A DNA stretch of 48,050 bases, taken from positions 1 through 48,050 of the forward strand of contig NZ_JADNOH010000038.1 of assembly GCF_015557435.1 (NCBI RefSeq), written 5' to 3'. A program made the translations under genes and the position numbers. The notes under the pieces were generated by a model. That model had not been told where the DNA came from and did not search any database. It worked only from the letters and a program-made list of their open reading frames with translations. Positions 16,885 through 24,726 of the stretch are shown in pieces. Numbering within the stretch: position 1 is the stretch's first letter; each line of letters begins with the position of its first letter. Origin of the DNA: Collinsella aerofaciens. Lineage in GTDB: Bacteria; Actinomycetota; Coriobacteriia; Coriobacteriales; Coriobacteriaceae.

Positions 16885-16899
16885 TGATTCTCATTCTCA
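16885..16899. promoter_or_regulatory. Fur-box-like palindrome
   Basis: TGATTCTCATTCTCA matches 11 of the 14 specified positions of the 7-1-7 Fur consensus. It lies in the AT-rich part of the 352-bp gap between the divergent permease and regulator genes. An iron link would fit an iron-sulfur and molybdenum pathway, but the match could be chance. Confidence 0.3.
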
Positions 16900-17136
16900 A
16901 TAATAATTTTTTGTTATCAGACTATTCTTGAGCTGAGACAATGCATTTCCGCAGGTCAGGAAATTGTCTGGTCAAAATAACATCTAACTTTTCTTTTGGT
17001 CGACCGTTTACCGCCGAATTCCTACCGCTCGTCTGTATTACGCAATGTACCTGCGAATATACGAGATGACGAACAGCGTGTTACCATGAGAAAAAATTGT
17101 TATGAACATTTTCGATTTCACCCCAAGGAGTTGCCC

Positions 17137-17793
17137 GTGAACGAGACCGTACGTCGCTTTTTGCCGATGGTCGATTTCCTGGAGCAGATACTCGGTAAGA
17201 ACAGCGAAATCGTGCTGCACGATTTCTCGGATCCCGACCACGCCATCGTCGATATTCGCAACGGCATCGTGAGCGGTCGCAAGGTCGGCGGTCCCGCCAC
17301 CGATCTGGCACTCAAGATCATGCACGACGCCAAGTATCGCGACCTGCCGTTTATTACGGGCTATGAGGGGCGCGGTGCCAGCGGCAAGACGTTGGAGTCG
17401 GCGACGTACTTTATCCGCGAGAATGACGAGATCGTCGGTATGCTCTGCGTCAACACCGACCTCTCGACTGTGCGCTCCATCAACGCCATGGCGCAGCAGC
17501 TCATGTCGTGCTTCGACGCTGTGCCAAGGCAGGCGGAGCCTGCGTCTATCGAAGTCGAAAGTCTTTCGGAGTCTACACAGGAGCTCATCGACCGCAGCAT
17601 TGCCGAGTTGCTGAGCGCGCGCGGGCTGGATGTAGCGTCACTTGGTCAGAGCGACCGCGTGGACGTCATTCGCCACCTCAACGGCAACGGGGTGTTCATG
17701 CTCAAGGGTGCCGTGGCCTGCGCCGCAACCGCGCTGGGCATCTCGGAGCCCAGCGTCTACCGCTACCTGCAAAAAGTTCGCAAGGAAGGCTAA
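17137..17793 (+). CDS. YheO/DauR-type PAS-HTH regulator, second copy
   Basis: A 218-residue regulator of the same family and size as the one at 1587. A YheO-like PAS domain (about 5-130, with IVLHDFSD, NGIVSGRKVGG and TYFIRENDEIVGMLCVN) is joined to a C-terminal HTH (about 165-218, with ACAATALGISEPSVYRYLQKV). The GTG at 17137 has AAGGAG 6 bases upstream; in-frame ATGs further upstream have poorer sites and give an unrelated N-terminal tail. It diverges from the purine permease, so it probably controls the permease-ssnA-ygfK-xdh run. The AACAAA palindromes found near the first regulator are not evident here, suggesting different DNA specificity. Confidence 0.83.
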   Translation: MNETVRRFLPMVDFLEQILGKNSEIVLHDFSDPDHAIVDIRNGIVSGRKVGGPATDLALKIMHDAKYRDLPFITGYEGRGASGKTLESATYFIRENDEIVGMLCVNTDLSTVRSINAMAQQLMSCFDAVPRQAEPASIEVESLSESTQELIDRSIAELLSARGLDVASLGQSDRVDVIRHLNGNGVFMLKGAVACAATALGISEPSVYRYLQKVRKEG

Positions 17794-17810
17794 CAAGCAA
17801 AATGGAGCGC

Positions 17811-17937
17811 GGGCAGTCTTTTTGGGACGGGGCTATTTTAGCTACCCCCTCTCTGCCCGTGATTTCGATGAGCCGCAAGTAAAAACAATCCTGCATGTAG
17901 GGGTAGCTAAAATAGCCCCGTCCCAAAAAGACTGCCC
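17811..17937. repeat. Perfect 38-bp inverted repeat
   Basis: The arms 17811-17848 and 17900-17937 are exact reverse complements, beginning GGGCAGTC and ending in GACTGCCC, with a 51-base loop. It lies just after the regulator gene and before the ridA/regulator terminator. No open frame is inside. It resembles a non-coding hairpin element rather than a simple terminator because of the long arms and loop. Confidence 0.75.
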
Positions 17938-17970
17938 CTGGTGGATTCACAAGTGATCCGTCGCTCGACA

Positions 17971-18012
17971 AAAAGAACCCTGCAGCTCGCACGCGCTGCA
18001 GGGTTCTTTTTT
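17971..18012. terminator. Bidirectional terminator between regulator and ridA
   Basis: AAAAGAACCCTGCAG pairs with CTGCAGGGTTCTTTT, with A and T runs on both sides, so it can serve both converging genes. Confidence 0.8.
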
Positions 18013-18040
18013 GCATGTCATGTCTTGCTTCGCCTACATC

Positions 18041-18418
18041 TTAGAGGGCGGCGGCGACCTCGATCTCGACCAGACCGCCGGCCGGAAGGGCGGCAACCTG
18101 GAAAGCGCTGCGCGCGGGGAACGGAGCCTCGAACTTGGAAGCGTAGATCTCGTTCACGGCAGCGAAGTCGGCGATGTCGGCCAGGTAGACCGTGGTCTTG
18201 ACGACATCGGCAAAGGTGGCGCCGGCAGCGGTCAGCAGCGCCTCGACGTTAGCAAGGGACTGCTTAGCCTGGGCCTCGACGCCCTCGGGCATCTTGCCGG
18301 TTGCGGGGTCGATGCCCAGCTGGCCGGACAGGAACACCATGTTGCCGGTCTGGATGCCGGGGGAATACGGGCCGATGGCTGCGGGTGCGTTATCGGAAGA
18401 CACGACGGTCTTGCTCAT
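18041..18418 (-). CDS. ridA: RidA family 2-iminobutanoate/2-iminopropanoate deaminase
   Basis: A 125-residue Rid/YjgF protein that hydrolyses reactive enamines and imines, including 2-aminoacrylate, to keto acids and ammonia. The key arginine is R103 in PARSAFQVAALP, with E118/E120 near the end; IGPYSPG and VFLSGQLGID are typical family segments. The ATG at 18418 has AAGGAG upstream and a promoter at 18508-18536. 2-Aminoacrylate is the intermediate of DpaL, encoded at the other end of the purine block, so a protective role for the pathway is plausible. Confidence 0.92.
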   Translation of the reverse strand: MSKTVVSSDNAPAAIGPYSPGIQTGNMVFLSGQLGIDPATGKMPEGVEAQAKQSLANVEALLTAAGATFADVVKTTVYLADIADFAAVNEIYASKFEAPFPARSAFQVAALPAGGLVEIEVAAAL

Positions 18419-18507
18419 GTTTTTCTCCTTACGATCAGATAGAGAGCGTGAGCGCGGCGTTCGCACCGGGAGGCACAATTCGGTCTGAACACCGCGCTTG
18501 ATTTGGG

Positions 18508-18536
18508 ATAGTACTCAAGGTTCCCGCGCGATGCAA
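18508..18536 (-). promoter_or_regulatory. ridA promoter
   Basis: TTGCAT and TACTAT with a 17-base spacer, with an AT-rich stretch upstream on the minus strand. The start would be near 18501. Confidence 0.5.
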
Positions 18537-18618
18537 GATTATTATCACGTTACGAGAATAATTTATCGCCCAACGGCGCCTGTCGGCCGCTGAACGGCAC
18601 GACCGAACGGTGAAGCTC

Positions 18619-18690
18619 AAAATGATCCGTTCCCCTCCGTCCCCTATGGATCACCTGATCCGATGGGGACGGAGGGGAACGGATCATTTT
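18619..18690. repeat. Perfect 26-bp inverted repeat with nested palindrome
   Basis: Arms 18619-18644 and 18665-18690 are exact complements (AAAATGATCCG... and ...CGGATCATTTT). The 20-base loop itself contains GGATCA-CC-TGATCC. With A and T runs at its edges it could terminate either strand, but it lies between divergent genes (ridA and the U32 gene), where no terminator is expected. It occupies the 378-bp gap 18419-18796, which holds no other gene. Confidence 0.7.
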
Positions 18691-18796
18691 TGCTGGAAGG
18701 GCTGCTGAAGACTTTATCCTGCTTGGGCCACAGGACTCGTCCGCCGCAACAGCACCACTATACTTTTGTTTATCTGAGCATTTTGAAAGGCAGGAT

Positions 18797-21289
18797 ATGA
18801 CCGCAACCGCCAGCCGAACCACCAACCGCAGACCCGAGCTTTTAGCGCCCGCCGGAGGGCCAGAGCCCTTTGCCGCCGCACTCGCCGCCGGGGCAGACGC
18901 CATCTACTGCGGCATGGGCAGCTTCAACGCCCGTCGCAAGGCCACCAACTTTACCGACGAGGCCTTTGAGCAAGCCTGCCGAGCCGCACATCTAGCCGGG
19001 TCGCGCGTCTACGTCACGGTCAACATCGTCATCAAGCAGTCCGAGATGGGCGATGCGCTGCAACTCATCCATCGCTGCTCCATGCTGGGCGCCGACGCCT
19101 TCATCATCCAGGACTGGGGCCTGTTCTTTGAGGTCAAGCGCACCATGCCCGGCATCGAGACGCATATCTCGACCCAGGCGAACATCCATGACGACCGCGG
19201 AACCCTTTGGTGCCGCGAGCAGGGCGCCGACCGCGTTACCTTGTCGCGCGAGCTCTCCATCGACGAGATTGCCGCCATTCACGGTGCCGCACCCGATGTC
19301 GACCTCGAGGTCTTTAGCCATGGTGCCATCTGCTTTTGCTACTCGGGCCTATGCCTGCTTTCGAGCTTTGCCATGGCGGGACGATCGGCCAACCGTGGCA
19401 TGTGCGCCCAGCCCTGCCGCCTGCCCTACGAGCTGATCGACGAGAACGGTCGCGCGCTCTCCCCCGCCGGCCGCGAGCGTGCGCTATGCCCGCGTGACAC
19501 CAACACCTCACAGCTTGTTCGTCGTCTGTATGATGCCGGCGCCGCGTCGCTCAAGCTCGAGGGCCGCATGAAGGCGCCCGATTACGTGTACTCCATCGTC
19601 GATGTGTATCGTCACGAAATTGACGACATGCTATCCGGAGCCACCGTTGCCAAGGACGAGGAAGCCGCCCGCCAGCGCCAGCTCAAGCGCTGCTTCAACC
19701 GCGACTTTACGCACGCCTATCAGGACGGCACCTCGGGCGACGAGATGATGAGCTATGAGCGTTCCAACAACCGCGGCCAGATCGTGGGCACAGTGCTAGG
19801 CAGCCGCCCGGCCAACCGCGATGTGCGCGGCCTCAAGCCCGACGACCGCCGTCGCCGCGCCGCCATCGCCCGCATTGAGCTGTTTGAGCCCGTGGGCAAG
19901 GGCGACCTGCTGGAGCTTCGCCACGACGACGAATTCGACCAGTTCCTGACCACCATTGCCGCCGATGATGCCGCCGCCGGTGACATCATCGAATGTCGCG
20001 TGCCCCGCAGCATGCCCGAGGGCTGCCGCGTCCGCGTGATTCGCAGTCAGCGTGCCACCGACGCCGCCGGCGCCGCGCTCAAGCGCGACGTGCTGCGACG
20101 CCGAGCTGTTGATGTGTCTGTCGTGGCGCGCCTGGGCGAGCCGTTTACCGTCACACTCACCTGCTGTGACAACCCCGCGCTCACCGCCACCGCCACAGGC
20201 TTCACCGTCGAGGCCGCCAAGACCCGCGCCGTCGAGGCGGCAGACCTGGTTGAGCATGTAGGCCGCATGGGTTCCTCGCCCTTTGAGGCAGCGAGCTTTG
20301 ACGTTTCGCTCGACGCCGGCTGCGGTATGGGCTTCTCCGCCGTGCACAAGGTGCGCGCCGCTGCCTGTAAAGCATTGGAGGAGGCCATTCTGTCGCCGTA
20401 CGAGGAACGCGCGAAAACGTTCGAGCTGCCGGTGCTCGACAAATGTACGCGCGCCATGCCCGAGCATTACCGTGACGAGCCGCAAATCTGCGCCGCCGTC
20501 ACCACGCTCGAAGCCGCCGAGGCAGCTCGTGCCGAGGGGGCCGCGCGCATCTACATGACCACCGACGCGCTCGAGGCCGCCGGGCTCTCCCCTGCCGATG
20601 CATTTGGGCAGGGTATCGTGCCCATACTCGACGAGGTCTGCCGCGCCGTTGACCACGAGCGCGTCGATCCCTGGATCAATGCCGGAGCCACCGTCGCCGT
20701 CGGCAATATCTCCGAGCTCGCCGTAGCCGCGCAGGCCGGCGCCACGGTCGAGATTCGCTCTTGCTTGCCGGTGCACAACACGCCCTGCATGGAGGCGCTT
20801 GCCGAGCGCGGAGCCGGTGCGTTTTGGCTCTCGCCCGAGATCACGCTCGACGAGATTATCTCGCTCGGCGCCGCCGCGCCCGCGGCTCTGGGCATCACCG
20901 TCTTTGGCCGCCCGCGCGTTATGACAAGCGAGCATTGCATTCTGCAGGTTGCCAACGGCTGCATCCACGATTGTGTCAACTGCCGTCTGCGTGCCCGCAA
21001 GCTCTCGCTCAAGAATATCGACGGAAAGGTCATGCCCGTCCGCACCGACATCCACGGCCGCTCTCGCCTGTACGATGCCTACCCCATCGACCTCACGCCG
21101 CAGGTTCCTCAGCTGCTCGATGCCGGCGTGCGTCGTCTCATGGTGGACGGAACGCTGCTCGAGGCGGATGAGGTGGGTCGTGCCGTCGCCCGCGTCCGTC
21201 GCGCCGTCGAGGCGGCTCAAGCCGGCCGAAAGCCCGCCGCCCGCCTGCGCGGCGCCACCTCGGGCTGCATGTTTGTGGGAATCAGCTAA
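18797..21289 (+). CDS. U32 family peptidase-like protein (RlhA/YhbU group)
   Basis: An 830-residue protein of the U32 family, whose studied members act on 23S rRNA or tRNA hydroxylation (RlhA, TrhP) or ubiquinone-related hydroxylation rather than proteolysis. The start ELLAPAGGPEPFAAALAAGA is typical. The U32 signature appears at about 175-215 (EVFSHGAICFCYSGLC and MCAQPCRLPYEL) with the conserved Cys. The long form with a collagenase-like C-terminal region (DUF3656-type middle, then a second barrel with CIHDCVNCRLRA) fits RlhA. The ATG follows an AGGCAGG site. The pseudouridine synthase gene starts 15 bases after its stop, so the pair may be an rRNA-modification operon. Substrate is inferred. 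Confidence 0.85.
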   Translation: MTATASRTTNRRPELLAPAGGPEPFAAALAAGADAIYCGMGSFNARRKATNFTDEAFEQACRAAHLAGSRVYVTVNIVIKQSEMGDALQLIHRCSMLGADAFIIQDWGLFFEVKRTMPGIETHISTQANIHDDRGTLWCREQGADRVTLSRELSIDEIAAIHGAAPDVDLEVFSHGAICFCYSGLCLLSSFAMAGRSANRGMCAQPCRLPYELIDENGRALSPAGRERALCPRDTNTSQLVRRLYDAGAASLKLEGRMKAPDYVYSIVDVYRHEIDDMLSGATVAKDEEAARQRQLKRCFNRDFTHAYQDGTSGDEMMSYERSNNRGQIVGTVLGSRPANRDVRGLKPDDRRRRAAIARIELFEPVGKGDLLELRHDDEFDQFLTTIAADDAAAGDIIECRVPRSMPEGCRVRVIRSQRATDAAGAALKRDVLRRRAVDVSVVARLGEPFTVTLTCCDNPALTATATGFTVEAAKTRAVEAADLVEHVGRMGSSPFEAASFDVSLDAGCGMGFSAVHKVRAAACKALEEAILSPYEERAKTFELPVLDKCTRAMPEHYRDEPQICAAVTTLEAAEAARAEGAARIYMTTDALEAAGLSPADAFGQGIVPILDEVCRAVDHERVDPWINAGATVAVGNISELAVAAQAGATVEIRSCLPVHNTPCMEALAERGAGAFWLSPEITLDEIISLGAAAPAALGITVFGRPRVMTSEHCILQVANGCIHDCVNCRLRARKLSLKNIDGKVMPVRTDIHGRSRLYDAYPIDLTPQVPQLLDAGVRRLMVDGTLLEADEVGRAVARVRRAVEAAQAGRKPAARLRGATSGCMFVGIS

Positions 21290-21304
21290 CCGAAAGGCTT
21301 ACAC

Positions 21305-21964
21305 GTGAACGAAGAACCTCAAGTCCTCTACTGCGACGCCTGGCTCATGGCCATCGACAAGCCCGCCGGCATGATCGTCCACGGCGACGGCACCGGCGAG
21401 CGCACGCTCACCGACTACGCCAGCGACCTGCTGCTGGCGATGGGCGACGGCTTTGCCGCGACCGACATGCAGCCGCTCAACCGCCTGGACCGCGACACCA
21501 CCGGCGTAGTGCTGTTTTCGCTCGACAAGCAGACGCAGCCCGCCTTTGACCAGATGGTCATCGACCACGCTTTCGAAAAGCACTACCTGGCGCTCGCCGA
21601 GGGCAAGATCGACTGGAACGAAAAGCTCATCGACAAGCCCATCGCCCGCGACCGTCACGACAGCCGAAAGATGCGCGTCGGCGCCAGCGGCAAGCCGTCT
21701 CTAACGCGCGTGAAGGTGCTCAAGCGCCTTAAGAGCCGTCGTGGCCTGCCCACGCGCTCGTATATCGATGTCGAGCTGCTCACCGGCCGCAAGCACCAAA
21801 TCCGTGTGCACCTGGCAAGCGAGCGTCATCCCCTGGTTGGCGACGACCTGTACGGAACGCCGCGCCCCTGCGGCCTGATGCTCCATGCCCACAGCGTGTC
21901 CTTCACGCATCCCGTAACCGATGAGCACATCCACATCGAAGCCCCCTGCCCCTGGGAGCCCTAA
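21305..21964 (+). CDS. RluA-family pseudouridine synthase
   Basis: A 219-residue enzyme isomerising uridine in rRNA or tRNA. The catalytic Asp is in LNRLDRDTTGVVLFS, the HRLD-type motif (here N replaces H). Other family segments are AIDKPAGMIVHG near the start and TGRKHQIRVHLA near the end. There is no S4 domain, and the length fits short RluA forms. The start is a GTG at 21305 after CGAAAGG. It is tightly coupled to the U32 gene upstream. The target uridine cannot be told from sequence. Confidence 0.88.
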   Translation: MNEEPQVLYCDAWLMAIDKPAGMIVHGDGTGERTLTDYASDLLLAMGDGFAATDMQPLNRLDRDTTGVVLFSLDKQTQPAFDQMVIDHAFEKHYLALAEGKIDWNEKLIDKPIARDRHDSRKMRVGASGKPSLTRVKVLKRLKSRRGLPTRSYIDVELLTGRKHQIRVHLASERHPLVGDDLYGTPRPCGLMLHAHSVSFTHPVTDEHIHIEAPCPWEP

Positions 21965-22035
21965 AACCTGCCAAAAAAGGGACAGTCACCTTTGTGGCGG
22001 GTTTGCCGCAATGGCTCAGCCGCGGTCCCAAAACG

Positions 22036-22251
22036 TCTCGATCTGTAACAGTTAGAACCCATTTTCCGGTCTATCTGTTACAGATCGAGATATTCGAATC
22101 CCCCTTAAGGGAAAATCTCAATGTGTAACAATAACTCGGCAAAATCGGTCCCAGATGTTACCGATTGAGACAAAGGGACCGCGCGGTTCGGAAGTATCTC
22201 AATCTGTAACATCTAACCCACTTTTAACGGTCCAGTTGTTACAGATTTAGA
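22036..22251. repeat. Tandem hairpin array with about 80-bp period
   Basis: Three hairpins with left arms at 22036, 22116 and 22197. Arms are TCTCGATCTGTAACAG (perfect 16-bp), TCTCAATGTGTAACA and TCTCAATCTGTAACA, each paired with TGTTAC...GAGA-type right arms (second 13 of 15, third 14 of 15). Loops are 23-25 bases and share a CCCA...TTTT...CGGTC pattern. This fills most of the 379-bp gap between the pseudouridine synthase and deoR-type genes. The sequence is unrelated to the 62-bp array, but the architecture is similar. Confidence 0.8.
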
Positions 22252-22267
22252 CAAAACGGCAGACAAC

Positions 22268-22305
22268 AAAAGCGGCATCGCCCATCGAGGGTGTTGCCGC
22301 TTTTC
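22268..22305. terminator. Terminator after the DeoR-type gene
   Basis: AGCGGCATCGCCC pairs with GGGTGTTGCCGCT, flanked by AAAA and TTTT, so it works on the minus strand and probably both. Confidence 0.7.
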
Positions 22306-22343
22306 TATTGAGGAACCTAAATGGTTTTGACCTTGCCCTGTCG

Positions 22344-23090
22344 CTAGACCGTGATGACGTTATCCATTGTCTGGTACTTGGCGGGCACCTCACCTGCGGT
22401 AATAATCGTTGCGTCGCGGAAGTCCGCGTACTTAACGGGCGCCACCATGCCAAATTTACTGGCGTCCGAGATTACGAAGCGTTTGGCGGTATGGCGCATC
22501 GAGATACGCTTGACCTGCGCTTCCTCGATATCCGGTGTGGTGAGACCTTGCTCGGCGGCGATGCCATTGGAACCCCAAAAGCCGCAGTTGAAGTTATAGC
22601 GGTCCAGAGTTGCCAAGGCATCGGGACCGACGAGTGCCTCGGTCTCGGGCTTGAGCTCGCCGCCTAGCACCACGGTGCGCATACCACGCAGGGCGAGATG
22701 CTGAGCATGGAGCACGGAATCGGTCACATAGGTGACACCCTCAAGGCGCGGAAGATGCTCGATGAGCTTGAGGGTCGTGGAGCCCGAATCGATATACACA
22801 AAGCTATCGGGCTCCACCAGAGCCGCGGCACGGGCGCAGATGCGCTCCTTGTCATCGTTATGGAGATCACTGCGCTCGCTGATCGTCAGGTCGCGCGTCA
22901 CGTGCGCACGCTCCAGACTCGTCGCGCCTCCGTGCACCTTGGCGATACGGTGTGCACGGTCGAGCGCCTGCAGGTCGCGCCGAATGGTAGACGCCGTCAC
23001 GCCCAGGGCTTCAGCAAGCTCCGGCACGGTAACCGAGCCGGCCTGCTGCACCATCGTCACGATCGCGTTGAGCCTATCTTCCGCAAGCAT
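22344..23090 (-). CDS. DeoR-family transcriptional regulator
   Basis: A 248-residue regulator. The N-terminal HTH (about 1-57) has the family pattern VTVPELAEALGVTASTIRRDLQAL, followed by HRIAKVHGGA. The C-terminal sugar-phosphate sensor domain (about 75-248) includes FVYIDSGSTTLKLIEHL and the VVLGGELKPETEALVG segment. It begins 3 bases after the oxidoreductase gene, with GGAGGAG overlapping that gene's end, so both form one operon. The repeat-rich region upstream of the operon (24233-24347) is a likely autoregulatory site. The effector is unknown, presumably a phosphorylated sugar. Confidence 0.9.
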   Translation of the reverse strand: MLAEDRLNAIVTMVQQAGSVTVPELAEALGVTASTIRRDLQALDRAHRIAKVHGGATSLERAHVTRDLTISERSDLHNDDKERICARAAALVEPDSFVYIDSGSTTLKLIEHLPRLEGVTYVTDSVLHAQHLALRGMRTVVLGGELKPETEALVGPDALATLDRYNFNCGFWGSNGIAAEQGLTTPDIEEAQVKRISMRHTAKRFVISDASKFGMVAPVKYADFRDATIITAGEVPAKYQTMDNVITV

Positions 23091-23093
23091 CGC

Positions 23094-24176
23094 TTACTCC
23101 TCCTCGGGGTACACGACTCCCCAGTCGGCGCGGAGCTTGGTCATCAGCTCCATAACATCAGAAGCATAGCCCAGAAGCTCGCGCTTCGAATCATCGCCGG
23201 CAACGGCCTTCTCCAGGTCGGCCATCTCGTAGCACAGAGCGTATGCCTCGGTGCCAGCGTGGACCTCCTCACGGTGACCGTCCGCAGTCCACACGATGGT
23301 CGCATGATCGGCACGCGGATACTCGTTGACCTCGATATAGCACTTATCGAAGCTGATGACCGAGCGCTTGGGCTGCTTGGAGTGGAGCGTAAGGCTCACA
23401 ACGCCCAGCTGCTGCTCAGCATTACGGCAGACAATGCCACCCGCGACGTCAACGCCAGTCTCGCAGGTATTGCCCAGAGACACGACCTCGGCTGGCTGGC
23501 TGGCCATAAACAGGCGCATGACGGACAGGGCATACACGCCAATGTCGAGCATGGCGCCGCCGGCAAGGCTGCGGTTGTAGAAGCGGTTGGTCAGGTCGCC
23601 GTACTCCTTATAGCTGCCAAAGTTGAGCTGGGCGAGGTTCATGCGGCCAAAGTCGCCCGCATCCATGCGACGGCGCAGCTCCTGATACAGCGGCATGTGG
23701 AGCACCGTGGTAGCATCCATAAGGACCACGTTATGCTCGTCGGCGATGGTACGGGCCTCGTCGAGCTCGGCAGAGTTGAGGGTAATGGCCTTCTCGCAGA
23801 GCACGTGCTTGCCGGCGGCCAGCGCGGCACGCAGATAGGTGATATGCGTGTTGTGCGGCGTGGTGATATAGACGGCGTCGATATCCGGATCGGCATAGAG
23901 ATCCTCGACCGTGTCGTACACCTTCTCGACGCCATACTGCTCGGCAAAAGCCTGCGCCTTGGAAAGCGTGCGGTTTGCAACGCCAGCGAGCTTGCGGCCG
24001 GCAAGTGCGAGGGACTGAGCCATCTGGTTGGCGATAACGCCGCAGCCGATCACGGCCCAACGGAGCTCGGGAGCCGTAAAGAGGTCATCGGGGAACGGCT
24101 TGTCTTGGACCGATGCGAACGCTGCCTTAGCGGCTGCCGCAGCATCGAGCGGAGCCTGTTTGGAATCTGCCATCAT
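23094..24176 (-). CDS. Gfo/Idh/MocA-family oxidoreductase
   Basis: A 360-residue NAD(P)-dependent dehydrogenase acting on sugars, inositols or related alcohols. The Rossmann motif is WAVIGCGVIANQMAQSL (about 30-46). The EKP motif of the family is EKA here, in HVLCEKAITLNS, and the usual catalytic region follows (TVLHMPLYQELRRR and YNRSLAGGAMLDIGVY). The dinucleotide-binding part spans about 28-150 and the alpha/beta C-terminal domain the rest. The start has GGAGG upstream. Co-transcription with the DeoR regulator suggests carbohydrate-responsive expression. The substrate is not identifiable. Confidence 0.88.
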   Translation of the reverse strand: MMADSKQAPLDAAAAAKAAFASVQDKPFPDDLFTAPELRWAVIGCGVIANQMAQSLALAGRKLAGVANRTLSKAQAFAEQYGVEKVYDTVEDLYADPDIDAVYITTPHNTHITYLRAALAAGKHVLCEKAITLNSAELDEARTIADEHNVVLMDATTVLHMPLYQELRRRMDAGDFGRMNLAQLNFGSYKEYGDLTNRFYNRSLAGGAMLDIGVYALSVMRLFMASQPAEVVSLGNTCETGVDVAGGIVCRNAEQQLGVVSLTLHSKQPKRSVISFDKCYIEVNEYPRADHATIVWTADGHREEVHAGTEAYALCYEMADLEKAVAGDDSKRELLGYASDVMELMTKLRADWGVVYPEEE

Positions 24177-24232
24177 GTGCCTCCTGTGTCATAGAACGTC
24201 TTGCATTTCTGACAGCTCTATATTCGCATAAT

Positions 24233-24347
24233 TACGCGCGTATGTGCGTACTTTAGCGCGTATTACCGCGAAACGGTCATTATTCGACCGTAAACGGTGC
24301 ATTTCTGCGCACGTTCACGTAATTCTACGCAGACTAATGCGCAGAAA
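24233..24347. promoter_or_regulatory. Operator-rich region of the oxidoreductase-deoR operon
   Basis: Contains the palindrome TACGCGCGTA (24233-24242) followed by several more GCGTA/TACGC half sites, and an inverted repeat TTTCTGCGCA (24302-24311) / TGCGCAGAAA (24338-24347). The first part lies 57-67 bases upstream of the oxidoreductase start. Repeated half sites are common for DeoR regulators, so autoregulation is likely. Confidence 0.45.
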
Positions 24348-24510
24348 CGCGCGCCATCAGATGGACAGAAAGACGGAAGAATCGGATCATCTGACTCCAA
24401 ATGACTGTCCCAAACTGCCGACACGAAGGGAACGTCCCCGGTTGCCGGCACATAGGAACGTTCCTTTCCTGCCACATCGATCCATGCGCCATACCGCCAC
24501 AGACCCGACG

Positions 24511-24581
24511 TAAGTTGCGGTGAAATAGGGACTGTTTAGCCCCCTAGAGCCCCCAATCAGTCCCTATTTCACCGCAACTTA
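24511..24581. repeat. Perfect 24-bp inverted repeat
   Basis: Arms 24511-24534 (TAAGTTGCGGTGAAATAGGG...) and 24558-24581 are exact complements with a 23-base loop. It lies in the 550-bp gene-free gap between the oxidoreductase operon and the S10 operon. No T-run flanks it. It is the same style of element as those at 17811, 18619 and 30777 but with unrelated sequence. Confidence 0.7.
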
Positions 24582-24666
24582 GTTGAAGACCGTCCCCATC
24601 AACTAGCCGGTTAAGAACGTCCTCAACGGCCACTCATTTAAGTCTGTCCCCAATGAGTAGGGATAG

Positions 24667-24700
24667 AAAAAGGCCCGGGTGCCGTGGCATCCGGGCCTTT
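24667..24700 (-). terminator. Terminator after rplX
   Basis: GGCCCGGATGCC pairs with GGCACCCGGGCC on the minus strand (one wobble), followed by TTTTTC. It ends the S10 operon 27 bases after rplX, so rplE and the rest of the usual spc genes are not here. Confidence 0.85.
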
Positions 24701-24726
24701 GCTAGCAACTTGATGTTGCGGGCAGC

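Noticed and set aside
17811-17937. Insertion-sequence remnant
   Set aside because: No transposase fragment and no target duplication; only a perfect hairpin is visible.
24263-24475. 70-codon minus-strand frame upstream of the S10 terminator
   Set aside because: No ribosome site, overlaps the operator-like repeats, and has no recognisable protein character.
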